A stretch of DNA of 64,000 nt from Bifidobacterium lemurum (lineage in GTDB: Bacteria > Actinomycetota > Actinomycetes > Actinomycetales > Bifidobacteriaceae), in contig NZ_CP062948.1 in assembly GCF_014898175.1 (NCBI RefSeq), positions 1,736,001 through 1,800,000 of the forward strand, read 5' to 3'. This document shows, in pieces, positions 56,879 through 64,000 of the stretch. How positions within the stretch are numbered: position 1 is the stretch's first letter; the number at the start of each line of letters is the position of its first letter. The translations under genes were made by a program, and so were the position numbers. The notes below the pieces were generated by a model. It was not told where the DNA came from and searched no databases. It saw nothing but the letters and a program-made list of their open reading frames with translations.

Positions 56879-57796
56879 CTATACGCCGGCGGAGCGGAGG
56901 CGTACGGCGGCGGCCATGCCTCCGTCGCCGTAGGAGGGGTGGGCCATGAATTCGGCCGCGTGGGGTTCGGCGGATGGGGAGGATGCCAAGTCGGGGCATG
57001 CCTGCACCGCGCGCTCCCACATATTGAGCCGTTCGATGGAGATGGCTTCCACGCCGCAGATTGCGTCGGCCATGTGAGCTTGGTAGGTTTCGCGGTGCTT
57101 GTTGATGATGAAGCGCATGAGTTCCAGCCGTCGGTTCATGCTGGTGATGTTCGGGGAGGCCGGCGCCGTGCGGTATTCGATCAGCGGCTCGTCCACGATG
57201 GCCACATGCGCGCCCTCGCCGCCCGCCTCCAACAATGACAGTGAGCAGTCCCAGTCCTCGAAGCCGCTTCTCATCGACTCGTCGTAACCGCCGCATCGCT
57301 CCCACATGCTCCGTCGGATCAGACAGGTGGCCGGGCAACAGTTGCGGGCCAAGAAGCGTTCGATGCGGCCGCCCGTCGGCCGCACCACGGATTGCATGAC
57401 TCCGAAGGTCGCCATCCAGCCGGAGGCCGCCATGGCCATCGGATCGGCGTCCAACATGGCGGCCGTGCGTTCCAGAAAGGTCGGAAGGAGCCGGTCATCG
57501 CCGTCCAGCACGCACACGTAATCGCCGTGCGTGGCGCGGATGCCCGTGTTGCGCGCGGCGGACGGGCCGGCGTTGGCCTGGCGGATGACCTTCAACGCGA
57601 TGCCAGGGAAGACGGTTGATTGCTCCAGCTGCGCCAGCACGTCCAGCGAAGCCGGGTCGCTGGATCCGTCGTCCACGATGACGATCGTATCGGGGTGTAG
57701 GCTTTGCTGGGCCGCGGATTCCACGGCCTCGCGGATGAAATCGACTTGGTTGAAACTGGTGATGACTACATCGACGGAACCATTTGCACTGCTCAT
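56879..57796 (-). CDS. Family 2 glycosyltransferase
   Basis: 305 aa, GT-A fold. Nucleotide-sugar site VDVVITSFNQVDFIREAVES, TIVIVDDGSSD, QANAGPSAARNTGIRA and the DxD metal motif VLDGDDRLLP lie in the first 110 residues; a WDCSLSLLEAGGEGAH acceptor-side motif follows. It would transfer a sugar onto a polysaccharide or glycolipid at the membrane. Start ATG 57796 immediately before SVDVVITSFNQ. No other polysaccharide genes are adjacent, so it is an orphan. Confidence 0.9.
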   Translation of the reverse strand: MSSANGSVDVVITSFNQVDFIREAVESAAQQSLHPDTIVIVDDGSSDPASLDVLAQLEQSTVFPGIALKVIRQANAGPSAARNTGIRATHGDYVCVLDGDDRLLPTFLERTAAMLDADPMAMAASGWMATFGVMQSVVRPTGGRIERFLARNCCPATCLIRRSMWERCGGYDESMRSGFEDWDCSLSLLEAGGEGAHVAIVDEPLIEYRTAPASPNITSMNRRLELMRFIINKHRETYQAHMADAICGVEAISIERLNMWERAVQACPDLASSPSAEPHAAEFMAHPSYGDGGMAAAVRLRSAGV

Positions 57797-57909
57797 AGCA
57801 CTAGCGTAAGCGGAATCCACTCCAAACTCGTCCGTCAGCCCCGGCGGTTTCGTGCCACCTCGATGCGCGCCCGAACTGCATTGCCGGCAACTACTGATAC
57901 TCCTCAATC

Positions 57910-57946
57910 ATGTCTTATGTTTTTGTGTTACAATATCGTAAGACAT
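57910..57946. promoter_or_regulatory. Operator-like inverted repeat over the TA promoter
   Basis: ATGTCTTA (57910-57917) and TAAGACAT (57939-57946) flank TACAAT (57929-57934), a good -10 element, 23 bp before the first gene of the pair. This placement suits autorepression by the ribbon-helix-helix protein. Confidence 0.55.
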
Positions 57947-57968
57947 ATGCTGAGTGTTTGGAGGCGCG

Positions 57969-58223
57969 ATGGGAGACGATGTGATCGTTTTGCCTCGTGC
58001 CCTGAAGCACGGATTGTCGGAAGATGACATCCAGTGTGCCTGGCGCAACGCCAAGGCCATTAGACGACGTAATTTCGACATCCCGTGCATCTATGCGGCG
58101 GCTGGCCCCGACGAGGCGGGCAACTTGGTCGAACTGTTGCTGGCCGAGCAGGAGGATGGCGGCTTCATCGTCTATCACGCTATGAAGCTGACCCGGAAAA
58201 TGGCAAATGAGTTGGATCTTTAG
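57969..58223 (+). CDS. Putative toxin of a type II toxin-antitoxin pair
   Basis: 84 aa. HGLSEDDIQCAWRNAKAIRR, a central AAGPDEAGNLVELLLAEQ and a C-terminal FIVYHAMKLTRKMANELD match the outline of small RelE/DUF4258-like proteins (helix, then antiparallel sheet ending in HAM-x-LTxK) often found beside ribbon-helix-helix partners. ATG 57969 has GGAGG upstream. It is 14 bp from the next gene. Toxin activity and target are inferred from size, outline and pairing only. Confidence 0.6.
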   Translation: MGDDVIVLPRALKHGLSEDDIQCAWRNAKAIRRRNFDIPCIYAAAGPDEAGNLVELLLAEQEDGGFIVYHAMKLTRKMANELDL

Positions 58224-58237
58224 GAAAGGAGGCCGAC

Positions 58238-58513
58238 ATGGACTACAGGCTTAAAGGCGGTGTCACGCTCAGTGACGCCGACTTCGACCGCTTGGCCGAC
58301 CAGGCCGAGGCCGGCAACTATCCCGGCACTCCGGGAGAATGGATCGTACGACCGCAGGGCAGGCCCGCGCTCAGCGACGAGGAACTGGTGAGCATCACGT
58401 TCAGGGTTCCCCGTTCCCAGCGTGACGCGCTTGATGCGAAGGCCGAGAGTAGGGGCGAGACGCGCAGCCAGTTCATACGCGAAACCTTGACCCGCGAACT
58501 CGCATATGCCTAG
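58238..58513 (+). CDS. Putative ribbon-helix-helix antitoxin
   Basis: 91 aa. An N-terminal acidic region (toxin-contacting) precedes a C-terminal ribbon-helix-helix SITFRVPRSQRDALDAKAES then GETRSQFIRETLTREL, typical of CopG/MetJ-like DNA-binding antitoxins. GGAGG precedes its ATG. Together with the preceding gene and the palindrome over their promoter, an autoregulated module is likely. It lies next to relaxase and transposase debris, consistent with horizontal arrival. Confidence 0.7.
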   Translation: MDYRLKGGVTLSDADFDRLADQAEAGNYPGTPGEWIVRPQGRPALSDEELVSITFRVPRSQRDALDAKAESRGETRSQFIRETLTRELAYA

Positions 58514-58604
58514 GGCGAACACGGAGTCACGCCGTTGACGCATCTCGAACGTCCTGCTGCACACGTGTTGTGATGTGTTATCAATTTGTTCGCGTTCGGT
58601 GGGT

Positions 58605-58790
58605 ATGACCCACGCGGACGGCGAGGGTGTGACCTGGGCGGCGGTCCGTCACGGCTTGTCCCGGAACGGCAACAATTATGTGCATCTTGTCGTGCAACTC
58701 GCCAAGGATAATGGCTGGTACAACCCGTTCAACGACCATAGGAAGGTGCAACGCGCCTGCCGGGCGATGGAGCACGACCCCCGACCCCCT
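58605..58790 (+). pseudogene. Relaxase (mobilisation protein) fragment
   Basis: About 60 codons remain: MTHADGEGVTWAAVRHGLSR, then GNNYVHLVVQLAKDNGWYNP and FNDHRKVQRACRAMEHD. The segment YVHLVVQLAKDNG followed by DHRKVQRACRAME corresponds to the histidine-motif region of actinobacterial MobA/VirD2-like relaxases. Both ends are lost and coding stops at a C-rich stretch. A scar of a mobilisable element. Confidence 0.6.
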
Positions 58791-58796
58791 AGGGGG

Positions 58797-58949
58797 TATA
58801 GTCCAATGTGTGTCTGGCGGTTCCTGTTATTCGGTGGCATCGGTGTAGGGGATGTGGGTGTGAAATTCGTTCCAGTCGACGCCGGTGCCGTACCGGTCGG
58901 GGACATCGAACGTCTCCCGCGCGTCTTGCGTGTCCCTCTGTTCCGACAT
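58797..58949 (-). pseudogene. Insertion-sequence 3' remnant (third copy)
   Basis: On the minus strand it encodes RETFDVPDRYGTGVDWNEFH then THIPYTDATE and a stop (58829-58827), followed by AGGAACCGCCAGACACAC and TTGGACTATA to 58797. This aligns with the right ends at 51730-51861 and 52172-52231, inverted. It abuts the relaxase fragment. A 40-aa frame starting MSEQRDTQD is open but has no convincing ribosome-binding site. Confidence 0.6.
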
Positions 58950-58973
58950 CGTTTTGCGTGAGCGCCTCTTTTC

Positions 58974-59008
58974 GTCATCTTGAGCGGAGCGCGGAGTCGA
59001 AAGATCTC
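58974..59008. repeat. Half copy of the palindromic repeat
   Basis: GTCATCTTGAGCGGAGCG then GGAGTCGAAAGATCT: one arm only of the family at 25191-25294. The rest of the region to 59127 is the promoter area of the surface-protein gene. Confidence 0.7.
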
Positions 59009-59127
59009 GTCGCAACCACCACGAGAATCCGCCATGGCGAACCATGCCTTGGGAGACGGGCTTGTTAGATTGGAATCGGATTGTGTCGTATGACGTTGTA
59101 CGCACAGGAGAGAACTGAGGTGTTGTG

Positions 59128-61239
59128 ATGATGGAAGCGTTGAGGAAGCCCGGTCAGAAGTTCGTGTTGCTCGCGTTGCTGATGGCGTTCGCCACGTTCG
59201 CCGCGGTGTTCGCTTTGGGTGTGTTCTCGGCTCCAGCGCAGGCGCAGGATATGAAGGTGGTCAGAGGCGCGTTCACGCTGTCCACCACCGACGAGGGCGG
59301 TTTGGTCGAGAACACCGACTACCGGTACGAGGGCACCACGCTGACCATCACCACTGAGAAGCCCGTGACGGTGGGCATGTCCGACGCGGCGAAGGAAGAG
59401 ATCGAATACCTGGATGCCAACGGCTTTGTTGAAAAGGCCGCCCACGGCACCACGACGGACAATATCGTCGTGGCCGTCGCCGAGAACGAGACCGCTCATG
59501 TGACTTTCGACAATGTGGTGATCGACCAAAGCGACAATGGTTCTGCCGCCGTGCTGGTGCAGTCGGGCTCATTGGACCTCACGACGCTTGAGGGAACGAG
59601 CGTGCTCAAGAGCGGCGAGCGTTACGCTGGCTTGCATAACCAAGAGCAGCCGCTATCCATTTCCTGTGATGGCTTCCTCAACACGTCGGGTGGCGAGTCC
59701 GCTGCCGGTATCGGTGGCGGCTACGGTGGTTCGGGTTCGAATATCAGGATTTCTTCAGGTTACTGGGTCGTCGCTCGGGGTGGCGTGTTTGCTGCCGGTA
59801 TTGGTGGTGGCGAAGGTGGTTCGGGTTCGGATATTGAGATTTCAGGTGGTCAGGTCAGCGCGTGGGGTGGCGCGCTCGCTTCTGGTATTGGCGGCGGCTA
59901 CGGTGGTTCGGGTTCGAATATCAGGATCTCATGTGTTCAGGTCGGAGCGTTTGGCGGCTCGTACGCTGCCGGTATCGGCGGCGGATATGGTCGTCCGGGT
60001 TCGAATATCAGGATTTTAGATGGCGTGGTCATCGCTCGAGGCGGCGTCAGTGGTGCCGGCGTCGGTGGTGGATTTGGTGGTCCGGGTTCGAATATCGTGG
60101 TTTCGGGCGGCTCGCTCTATGCGGTAGGCGGCGATAGGAATGAAGGTCCTTACGGCGGTGCCGCTGGTATTGGCGGCGGGTATAGAGCTTCCGGTTCGAC
60201 GAGTGTTGTGATTTCAGGTGGTGAGGTTGATGCGACCGGCGGCCTCTATGCCGCCGGTATTGGTGGCGGATATGAGACTGCCGGATCGGTCGGCATTGAG
60301 ATTTCTGGTGGCCAGATCACGGCCAATGCGGGCGAAGATGCTGATGCCGCTATAGGCGACGGCCTCAATAAGCAGGGCGATCCGGCTGAGGTTTCCATCA
60401 TTGGTGGTGTGTTCGCGGATGGGACGTCGGATGATCCTTCGTTGGCGACGGAGGTGTATGGCTTGGCGCCTGCCGAGGGTTATGTGGTGTACGCGAACGA
60501 TGACGAGTCTTCGAATGGGGCGTATCCGTTGGCGGTGGGACGTGATCCGGTGTTGTCGTTAAAGGATTCGGTTGTGTATAGCGGTTCTGCGGTGTCCGTC
60601 TCCGATGTGGCGTCCGTGTCTGATGACGCGGCCGCTGATGGTGTCGAGGTGTCGGTCAGGTATCGTCCTGTGGACGCGGACGGGGATGCGTGGACGGATG
60701 GGACTCCGTCGGCCGCGGGCGTGTATGAGGTTCAGATGTCGGCCGGGAGCGCGGAGTATGCGGCCGGTGCGGATGGCGCGCGTTGGGCGGCTGTGACGAG
60801 GACGGGCACGTTCACCGTCGAACGGCGTTCGTTGACGGTGACGGCGGATGACATCGGAGTGGTCTATGGTGCGGATGTCCCCGTGTATTCGGTCACGGTT
60901 GAGGGGTGGGCCGGCGGTGATGGCGATTCGTTAGGCCAGACGCTGCTCGCCGCGTTGGCTTTTGACTGCGGGTATGCGAAGGGTTCTCCCGTGACGGCGG
61001 CCGGTTATACGGTCACACCGAAGTGGGCTGATGGTGAACCCGCCGCTTTGTCGAATTATGCGGTGGAGTTCAAGCCGGGCATATTGACGGTCTCGCCCGT
61101 CGGCGATGGCAACGGTTCGGGAGACAAGAGTCAGGAGGACCTGACCAAGACCGGCGCCGGTGTGACGGTGCCTCTCGTGGCCGTGGCTGTCTTGACCGTG
61201 CTTGGTTTGGCCGGCGTCGCCTTGCGCAGGAGGGGTTGA
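59128..61239 (+). CDS. Repeat-rich cell-wall-anchored surface protein
   Basis: 703 aa. Signal peptide (VLLALLMAFATFAAVFALGV, cleavage near PAQAQ), then an N-terminal beta region, then about seven glycine-rich repeats of 29 residues (GIGGGYGGSGSNIRISxG) at about 190-400, probably a beta-solenoid. Two Ig/MBG-like domains follow (the second begins RSLTVTADDIGVVYGADV). The end is a sortase-type LTKTGAG motif, a membrane helix (VPLVAVAVLTVLGLAGVAL) and RRRG. Likely displayed on peptidoglycan and binding host or dietary glycans or matrix. ATG 59128 has GAGG seven bases upstream. The repeats in DNA (87-bp period) could vary in number. Confidence 0.82.
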   Translation: MMEALRKPGQKFVLLALLMAFATFAAVFALGVFSAPAQAQDMKVVRGAFTLSTTDEGGLVENTDYRYEGTTLTITTEKPVTVGMSDAAKEEIEYLDANGFVEKAAHGTTTDNIVVAVAENETAHVTFDNVVIDQSDNGSAAVLVQSGSLDLTTLEGTSVLKSGERYAGLHNQEQPLSISCDGFLNTSGGESAAGIGGGYGGSGSNIRISSGYWVVARGGVFAAGIGGGEGGSGSDIEISGGQVSAWGGALASGIGGGYGGSGSNIRISCVQVGAFGGSYAAGIGGGYGRPGSNIRILDGVVIARGGVSGAGVGGGFGGPGSNIVVSGGSLYAVGGDRNEGPYGGAAGIGGGYRASGSTSVVISGGEVDATGGLYAAGIGGGYETAGSVGIEISGGQITANAGEDADAAIGDGLNKQGDPAEVSIIGGVFADGTSDDPSLATEVYGLAPAEGYVVYANDDESSNGAYPLAVGRDPVLSLKDSVVYSGSAVSVSDVASVSDDAAADGVEVSVRYRPVDADGDAWTDGTPSAAGVYEVQMSAGSAEYAAGADGARWAAVTRTGTFTVERRSLTVTADDIGVVYGADVPVYSVTVEGWAGGDGDSLGQTLLAALAFDCGYAKGSPVTAAGYTVTPKWADGEPAALSNYAVEFKPGILTVSPVGDGNGSGDKSQEDLTKTGAGVTVPLVAVAVLTVLGLAGVALRRRG

Positions 61240-61316
61240 GATCCCTCGACTCCGGCTTCACCTCCGCTCGGGATGACGCGGTGAAGGCTGCGTTCGCTCC
61301 GCTCGGGATGGCGACG
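61240..61316. repeat. Palindromic repeat copy abutting the surface-protein stop
   Basis: GATCCCTCGACTCCGG...CCGCTCGGGATGAC (61240-61277), then a second partial arm TTCGCTCCGCTCGGGATGGC to 61313. It begins on the base after the stop codon. Same family as 25191-25294. Confidence 0.75.
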
Positions 61317-61478
61317 ATTGTTTCCTCGTCGTGCTGGGTGGAGCCGGAGTCGAAGTATCTCGGGGTGAGGTGTGCTGTGCCGTGCCTTCGTGCGTGGATG
61401 GCGACGGGCGACGGGACACGACACGTTCAGCGTGTTTTCAGTGAACGCTCACAGGCGGGACTACACTAGGAAATCGTT

Positions 61479-61503
61479 GAATTGTTCAGAGGATGAACAA
61501 TTC
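61479..61503. promoter_or_regulatory. Palindromic operator upstream of fucO
   Basis: Perfect 10-bp arms GAATTGTTCA / TGAACAATTC with a 5-bp spacer, 38 bp before the fucO start. TTGTT-N9-AACAA resembles the redox regulator Rex format but has one more base in the spacer. A GTGAACGCTCAC palindrome lies at 61441-61452. Confidence 0.5.
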
Positions 61504-61541
61504 GCCACCATAGAACGCACCAGCTTCAAAGGAGAGCAAGT

Positions 61542-62693
61542 ATGGTCTACCGCATGATTTTCAACCAGACGGCGTATTTCGGTCGTGGCGCGATCCAGGA
61601 GATTCCGGGCGTGGCCAGGTCCCACGGCTTCACGAAGGCCTTCGTCGTGACCGATCCGGTGCTGGTCGAGACCGGCACCGTGGGGAAGGTCACCGACGTG
61701 CTCGACGCCGCCGGCATGCCCTACGAGATCTTCGACAACGTCAAGCCGAACCCGCCGGTCGAATGCATCAAGGACGGCGTGGAGAAGTTCGCCGCCTCCG
61801 GCGCGGACTTCCTGATCGGCCTGGGCGGCGGCAGCCCGCAGGACACGTGCAAGGGCATCGGCATCGTGACCGCCAACCCCGAGTTCTCCGACGTGCTCTC
61901 CCTCGAGGGCGTGGCCGACACCAAGAACCCCTCCGTGCCGATCTTCGGCGTGCCCACCACCGCCGGCACCGCCTCCGAGACCACCATCAACTACGTGGTC
62001 ACCGACACCGCCAACAAGCGCAAGTTCGTGGCCGTCGACCCGCACGACATCCCGATCGTCGCGTTCGTGGACCCCGACCTGACCGACTCCATGCCGCGCG
62101 GCCTGAAGGTCGCCACCGGCCTGGACGCCCTGACCCACGCCATCGAGGGCTACATCACCCCGGGCGCGTGGAGCCTGTCCGACTGCCTGAGCATGCAGAC
62201 CATCCGCATGATCGCCCAGAACCTCGCCAAGAGCGCGGACGGCGACGTGCCCGCCGGCGAGCAGATGGCCTACGCCAGCTACATCACCGGCATGGCCTAC
62301 TCCAACGTCGGCCTGGGACTCGTGCACGGCATGGCCCACCCGCTCGGCGGCCGCCTGAACGTGGCCCACGGCGTGGCCAACGGCATCCTGCTCGCCCCGG
62401 TCATGGACTACAACAAGGACCACACCGGCGAGAAGTACCGCGACATCGCCGACGCGTTCGGCGTGGCCGGCGCGTACGACATGCCGCTCGAGGACGCCCG
62501 CAAGGCCGCCGTCGACGCGGTGCGCGAGCTGACCGTCAAACTCGGCAACCCGACCACCATCAGCGAGGTCGGCGCCACCGAGGACGACCTCGCCGGCCTC
62601 GCCCACGACGCGTTCAACGACGTGTGCACCCCGGGCAACCCCCGCCAGGCCACCGAGGAGGACATCCTCGCCATCTACACCAGCCTCATGTAA
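61542..62693 (+). CDS. fucO: Lactaldehyde reductase (iron-containing alcohol dehydrogenase)
   Basis: 383 aa, group III alcohol dehydrogenase that reduces lactaldehyde to 1,2-propanediol with NADH. NAD site LIGLGGGSPQDTCKGIGIV near residue 95, then GVPTTAGTASETT, and the iron ligands in GLDALTHAIEGYI, GLVHGMAHPLGG and NVAHGVANGILL. Length and N-terminus (YRMIFNQTAYFGRGAI) match FucO. In bifidobacteria it serves fucose and rhamnose breakdown; it could also reduce acetaldehyde from the predicted phospho-lyase. Extremely biased codon use suggests high expression. AAAGGAG upstream. Confidence 0.94.
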   Translation: MVYRMIFNQTAYFGRGAIQEIPGVARSHGFTKAFVVTDPVLVETGTVGKVTDVLDAAGMPYEIFDNVKPNPPVECIKDGVEKFAASGADFLIGLGGGSPQDTCKGIGIVTANPEFSDVLSLEGVADTKNPSVPIFGVPTTAGTASETTINYVVTDTANKRKFVAVDPHDIPIVAFVDPDLTDSMPRGLKVATGLDALTHAIEGYITPGAWSLSDCLSMQTIRMIAQNLAKSADGDVPAGEQMAYASYITGMAYSNVGLGLVHGMAHPLGGRLNVAHGVANGILLAPVMDYNKDHTGEKYRDIADAFGVAGAYDMPLEDARKAAVDAVRELTVKLGNPTTISEVGATEDDLAGLAHDAFNDVCTPGNPRQATEEDILAIYTSLM

Positions 62694-62705
62694 AACCCTC
62701 GCATC

Positions 62706-62786
62706 GCCATCCCGAGCGAAGCGAACGAAGCGAACGCAGTCGAGGGATCCCTCGGCTGCGGCCTGACGGCCTCCGCTCGGGATGAC
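62706..62786. repeat. Palindromic repeat copy after fucO
   Basis: CCATCCCGAGCGAAGCGAAC ... TCGAGGGATCCCTCGG ... TCCGCTCGGGATGAC. Same family as 25191-25294, with an internal duplication of GAAGCGAAC. May act as a terminator-like hairpin. Confidence 0.75.
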
Positions 62787-62906
62787 GAAGAAGGAAAGCC
62801 GCGACGGACACATCCGCCGCGGCTTTTGCATAGGAGGACCGCATGAACGCCGGAAGCGCCCACCGGTCCGGCATTTCCCCGACGCGACGGCGCGCGGCAC
62901 GCGCGA

Positions 62907-63038
62907 CGAGTTGGCACCTGACGCCTCCAGTTGGCACCCGGGCATCGCGACCCCGAACAGCAAATGGCGGAATGACGTCACGACACACACGAAGACGATG
63001 GACACGGGTGCCAACTAGAGCCATCAAGTGCCAACTCG
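62907..63038. repeat. Nested inverted array of an AGTTGGCAC word upstream of glmM
   Basis: CGAGTTGGCACCTGA (62907-62921) mirrors TCAAGTGCCAACTCG (63024-63038), and AGTTGGCACCCG (62929-62940) mirrors CGGGTGCCAACT (63005-63016). All share one centre at about 62972, at a TGACGTCA palindrome. A further half-word GTTGGCA follows at 63038. Open frames here are Arg-rich shadows. The rest of 62787-63330 shows no gene; the glmM promoter lies at the right. Confidence 0.75.
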
Positions 63039-63330
63039 TTGGCAAGGGCTTCAGACGACAGGTGCCATCGTGTCGCAGTGGGGTGTGGCAAGCCATCGAT
63101 TTCCTCTCTCAGCTGTTCGGCAACATCTGCCATCGTGTCCGATTGGTCGCGTGGCGATCCATAGTTTGAAGAAAAGGGCAACATTGCGAGCCTGACGGGC
63201 GATTATCCGCACATGACGATTACGATGGTTCACGGTAAAAACGTAAAAAACGAATGACCGGTGTGGATTCGTTCGCTTGGCGGCCGTGTTCGTCGCCGGA
63301 CGAACCTGAGCGAAGGATAGGCGGGCTGAT

Positions 63331-64000
63331 ATGCCGAAGATGTTTGGAACCGATGGCGTGCGCGGACTGGCGAATCGCGATCTGACGGCGCAGTTGGCGC
63401 TGGATCTGGGCGACGCGGCGGTGCGAGTGCTGGGCGATTCGGGCACGAAGGACGACCAGCCCGAAGGCCGCCGTCGCGCGTTGGTCGGCCGCGACACCCG
63501 CGTCTCCGGCGACTTTCTGGCCGCCGCCCTGTCCGCCGGCATGAGCGCCGGCGGTTTCGACGTGATCGACGCGGGCATCATCCCCACGCCCGGCGTGGCG
63601 TATCTGACCTCCGTGCTGAACGTGGAGATGGGCGCGGTGATCTCCGCCTCCCACAACGCCATGCCGGACAACGGCATCAAGTTCTTCGCGCGCGGCGGTT
63701 TCAAACTGCCCGACAGCAAGGAGGAGCAGATCGAGGCGGTGCTCGGCCAGGATTGGGACCGTCCGACCGGCGCGGGCGTGGGCCGCGTGAGCCATGACAC
63801 CGTGACCGCCACCAACCTGTACATCGACCATCTGGTCTCCACCATCGCCCCGGTGCAGGCCGACAAAAGCCAGCCGACGCCGCTGAAGGGATTGAAGATC
63901 GTCGCCGACTGCGCGAACGGCGCCACCTCGGTGGTCGCCCCCGAAGCGCTGCGCCGCGCGGGCGCCGAAGTGGTGGTGATCAACGCCTCGCCGGACGGCT
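63331..64000 (+). CDS. glmM: Phosphoglucosamine mutase (3' end outside window)
   Basis: Converts glucosamine 6-phosphate to glucosamine 1-phosphate for UDP-GlcNAc and peptidoglycan synthesis. 223 residues are present of about 460. N-terminus MPKMFGTDGVRGLANRDL, substrate loop ALVGRDTRVSGDFLAAAL and the phosphoserine loop AVISASHNAMPDNGIKFFA are diagnostic. ATG 63331 is followed directly by the conserved KMFGTDGVRG. The frame is open to the window edge, so truncation is only by the window. Confidence 0.95.
   Translation, partial: MPKMFGTDGVRGLANRDLTAQLALDLGDAAVRVLGDSGTKDDQPEGRRRALVGRDTRVSGDFLAAALSAGMSAGGFDVIDAGIIPTPGVAYLTSVLNVEMGAVISASHNAMPDNGIKFFARGGFKLPDSKEEQIEAVLGQDWDRPTGAGVGRVSHDTVTATNLYIDHLVSTIAPVQADKSQPTPLKGLKIVADCANGATSVVAPEALRRAGAEVVVINASPDG

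Noticed and set aside
56589..56933. 114-codon frame after tRNA-Glu
   Set aside because: Composition is partly protein-like, but codon use is unlike the window and it runs into the convergent glycosyltransferase gene; kept only as a note in the gap description.
58827..58949. 40-aa frame starting MSEQRDTQD as an independent small protein
   Set aside because: The sequence aligns with transposase tails at 51730 and 52172 together with the terminal repeat, so an insertion-sequence remnant explains it better.
59700..60330. Tandem 87-bp repeats as a non-coding satellite
   Set aside because: They keep one frame and encode regular 29-residue glycine-rich units within a full-length surface protein.
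62843..63169. 108-codon plus-strand frame upstream of glmM
   Set aside because: Arg/Ser/Thr-rich, built on the inverted array, unlike any protein family, with no convincing start signal.

Overview
The window is a high-GC, gene-dense chromosomal segment of a Bifidobacterium (genus call strong, species not assigned). The main evidence is a complete lacto-N-biose/galacto-N-biose operon at 7098-16768, in the order solute-binding lipoprotein, two permeases, lnpA (GH112 phosphorylase), nahK/lnpB, lnpC and lnpD, which is a bifidobacterial hallmark. Supporting evidence is the actinobacterial style of the housekeeping genes and several small regulatory and surface proteins. Both ends cut genes: serS on the left and glmM on the right.

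Layout. 1-1127: end of serS and tRNA-Ser. 1367-6931: a likely amino-alcohol (ethanolamine) catabolic cluster made of an APH-fold kinase, an ethanolamine-type permease, a class III PLP phospho-lyase and a GntR/UTRA regulator, followed by a HAD phosphatase. 7015-16810: the lnp operon, with a near-consensus promoter and an internal hairpin after the binding-protein gene. 16811-21989: a NarL-type two-component system with a PspC-domain kinase, and divergent PspC/membrane proteins. 21993-25079: a DUF4125 protein and a TPR-nucleotidyltransferase-like DUF4037 protein. 25406-28584: MFS exporter, tRNA-Pro, lysS. 28973-35034: membrane protein, menA, gpmA, phoU and a SenX3-like kinase. 35315-40940: DUF2530 protein, serC, three secreted cell-wall hydrolases in a row, universal stress protein. 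41143-43998: OsmC, thyA, folA, protein tyrosine phosphatase. 44154-50613: a LacI-controlled ABC importer plus GH31 glycosidase with a clear promoter and operator. 50758-52260: an accessory patch of degenerate insertion-sequence pieces and an unusual phased inverted-repeat array. 52281-57796: tRNA-Phe, tRNA-Asp, DUF4190 protein, a second galE, trmB, tRNA-Glu, GT2 glycosyltransferase. 57910-58950: a toxin-antitoxin-like pair next to relaxase and transposase scars. 59128-64000: a repeat-rich wall-anchored protein, fucO, an inverted-repeat region and glmM.

How it fits together. The lnp genes import lacto-N-biose or galacto-N-biose, split it by phosphorolysis, and return the sugars to central metabolism. 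The LacI/GH31 locus probably feeds imported alpha-glucosides or alpha-xylosides into the same network. The kinase/permease/phospho-lyase set predicts ethanolamine use through phosphoethanolamine rather than an EutBC ammonia-lyase. gpmA, phoU and the SenX3-like kinase form the usual actinobacterial phosphate neighbourhood with a PHO-box-like repeat between phoU and the kinase, but the kinase has lost its phospho-accepting histidine and no regX3 follows.

Most unusual features: a 20-bp-phased inverted array at 51883-52155; several intergenic loci that each carry their own short word in nested inverted copies; a palindromic repeat family, one member of which is translated in frame inside the DUF4037 protein; the histidine-less kinase; and the DUF4037/DUF4125 pair. 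All functional calls are from reading the sequence and from family knowledge. No database search was run.
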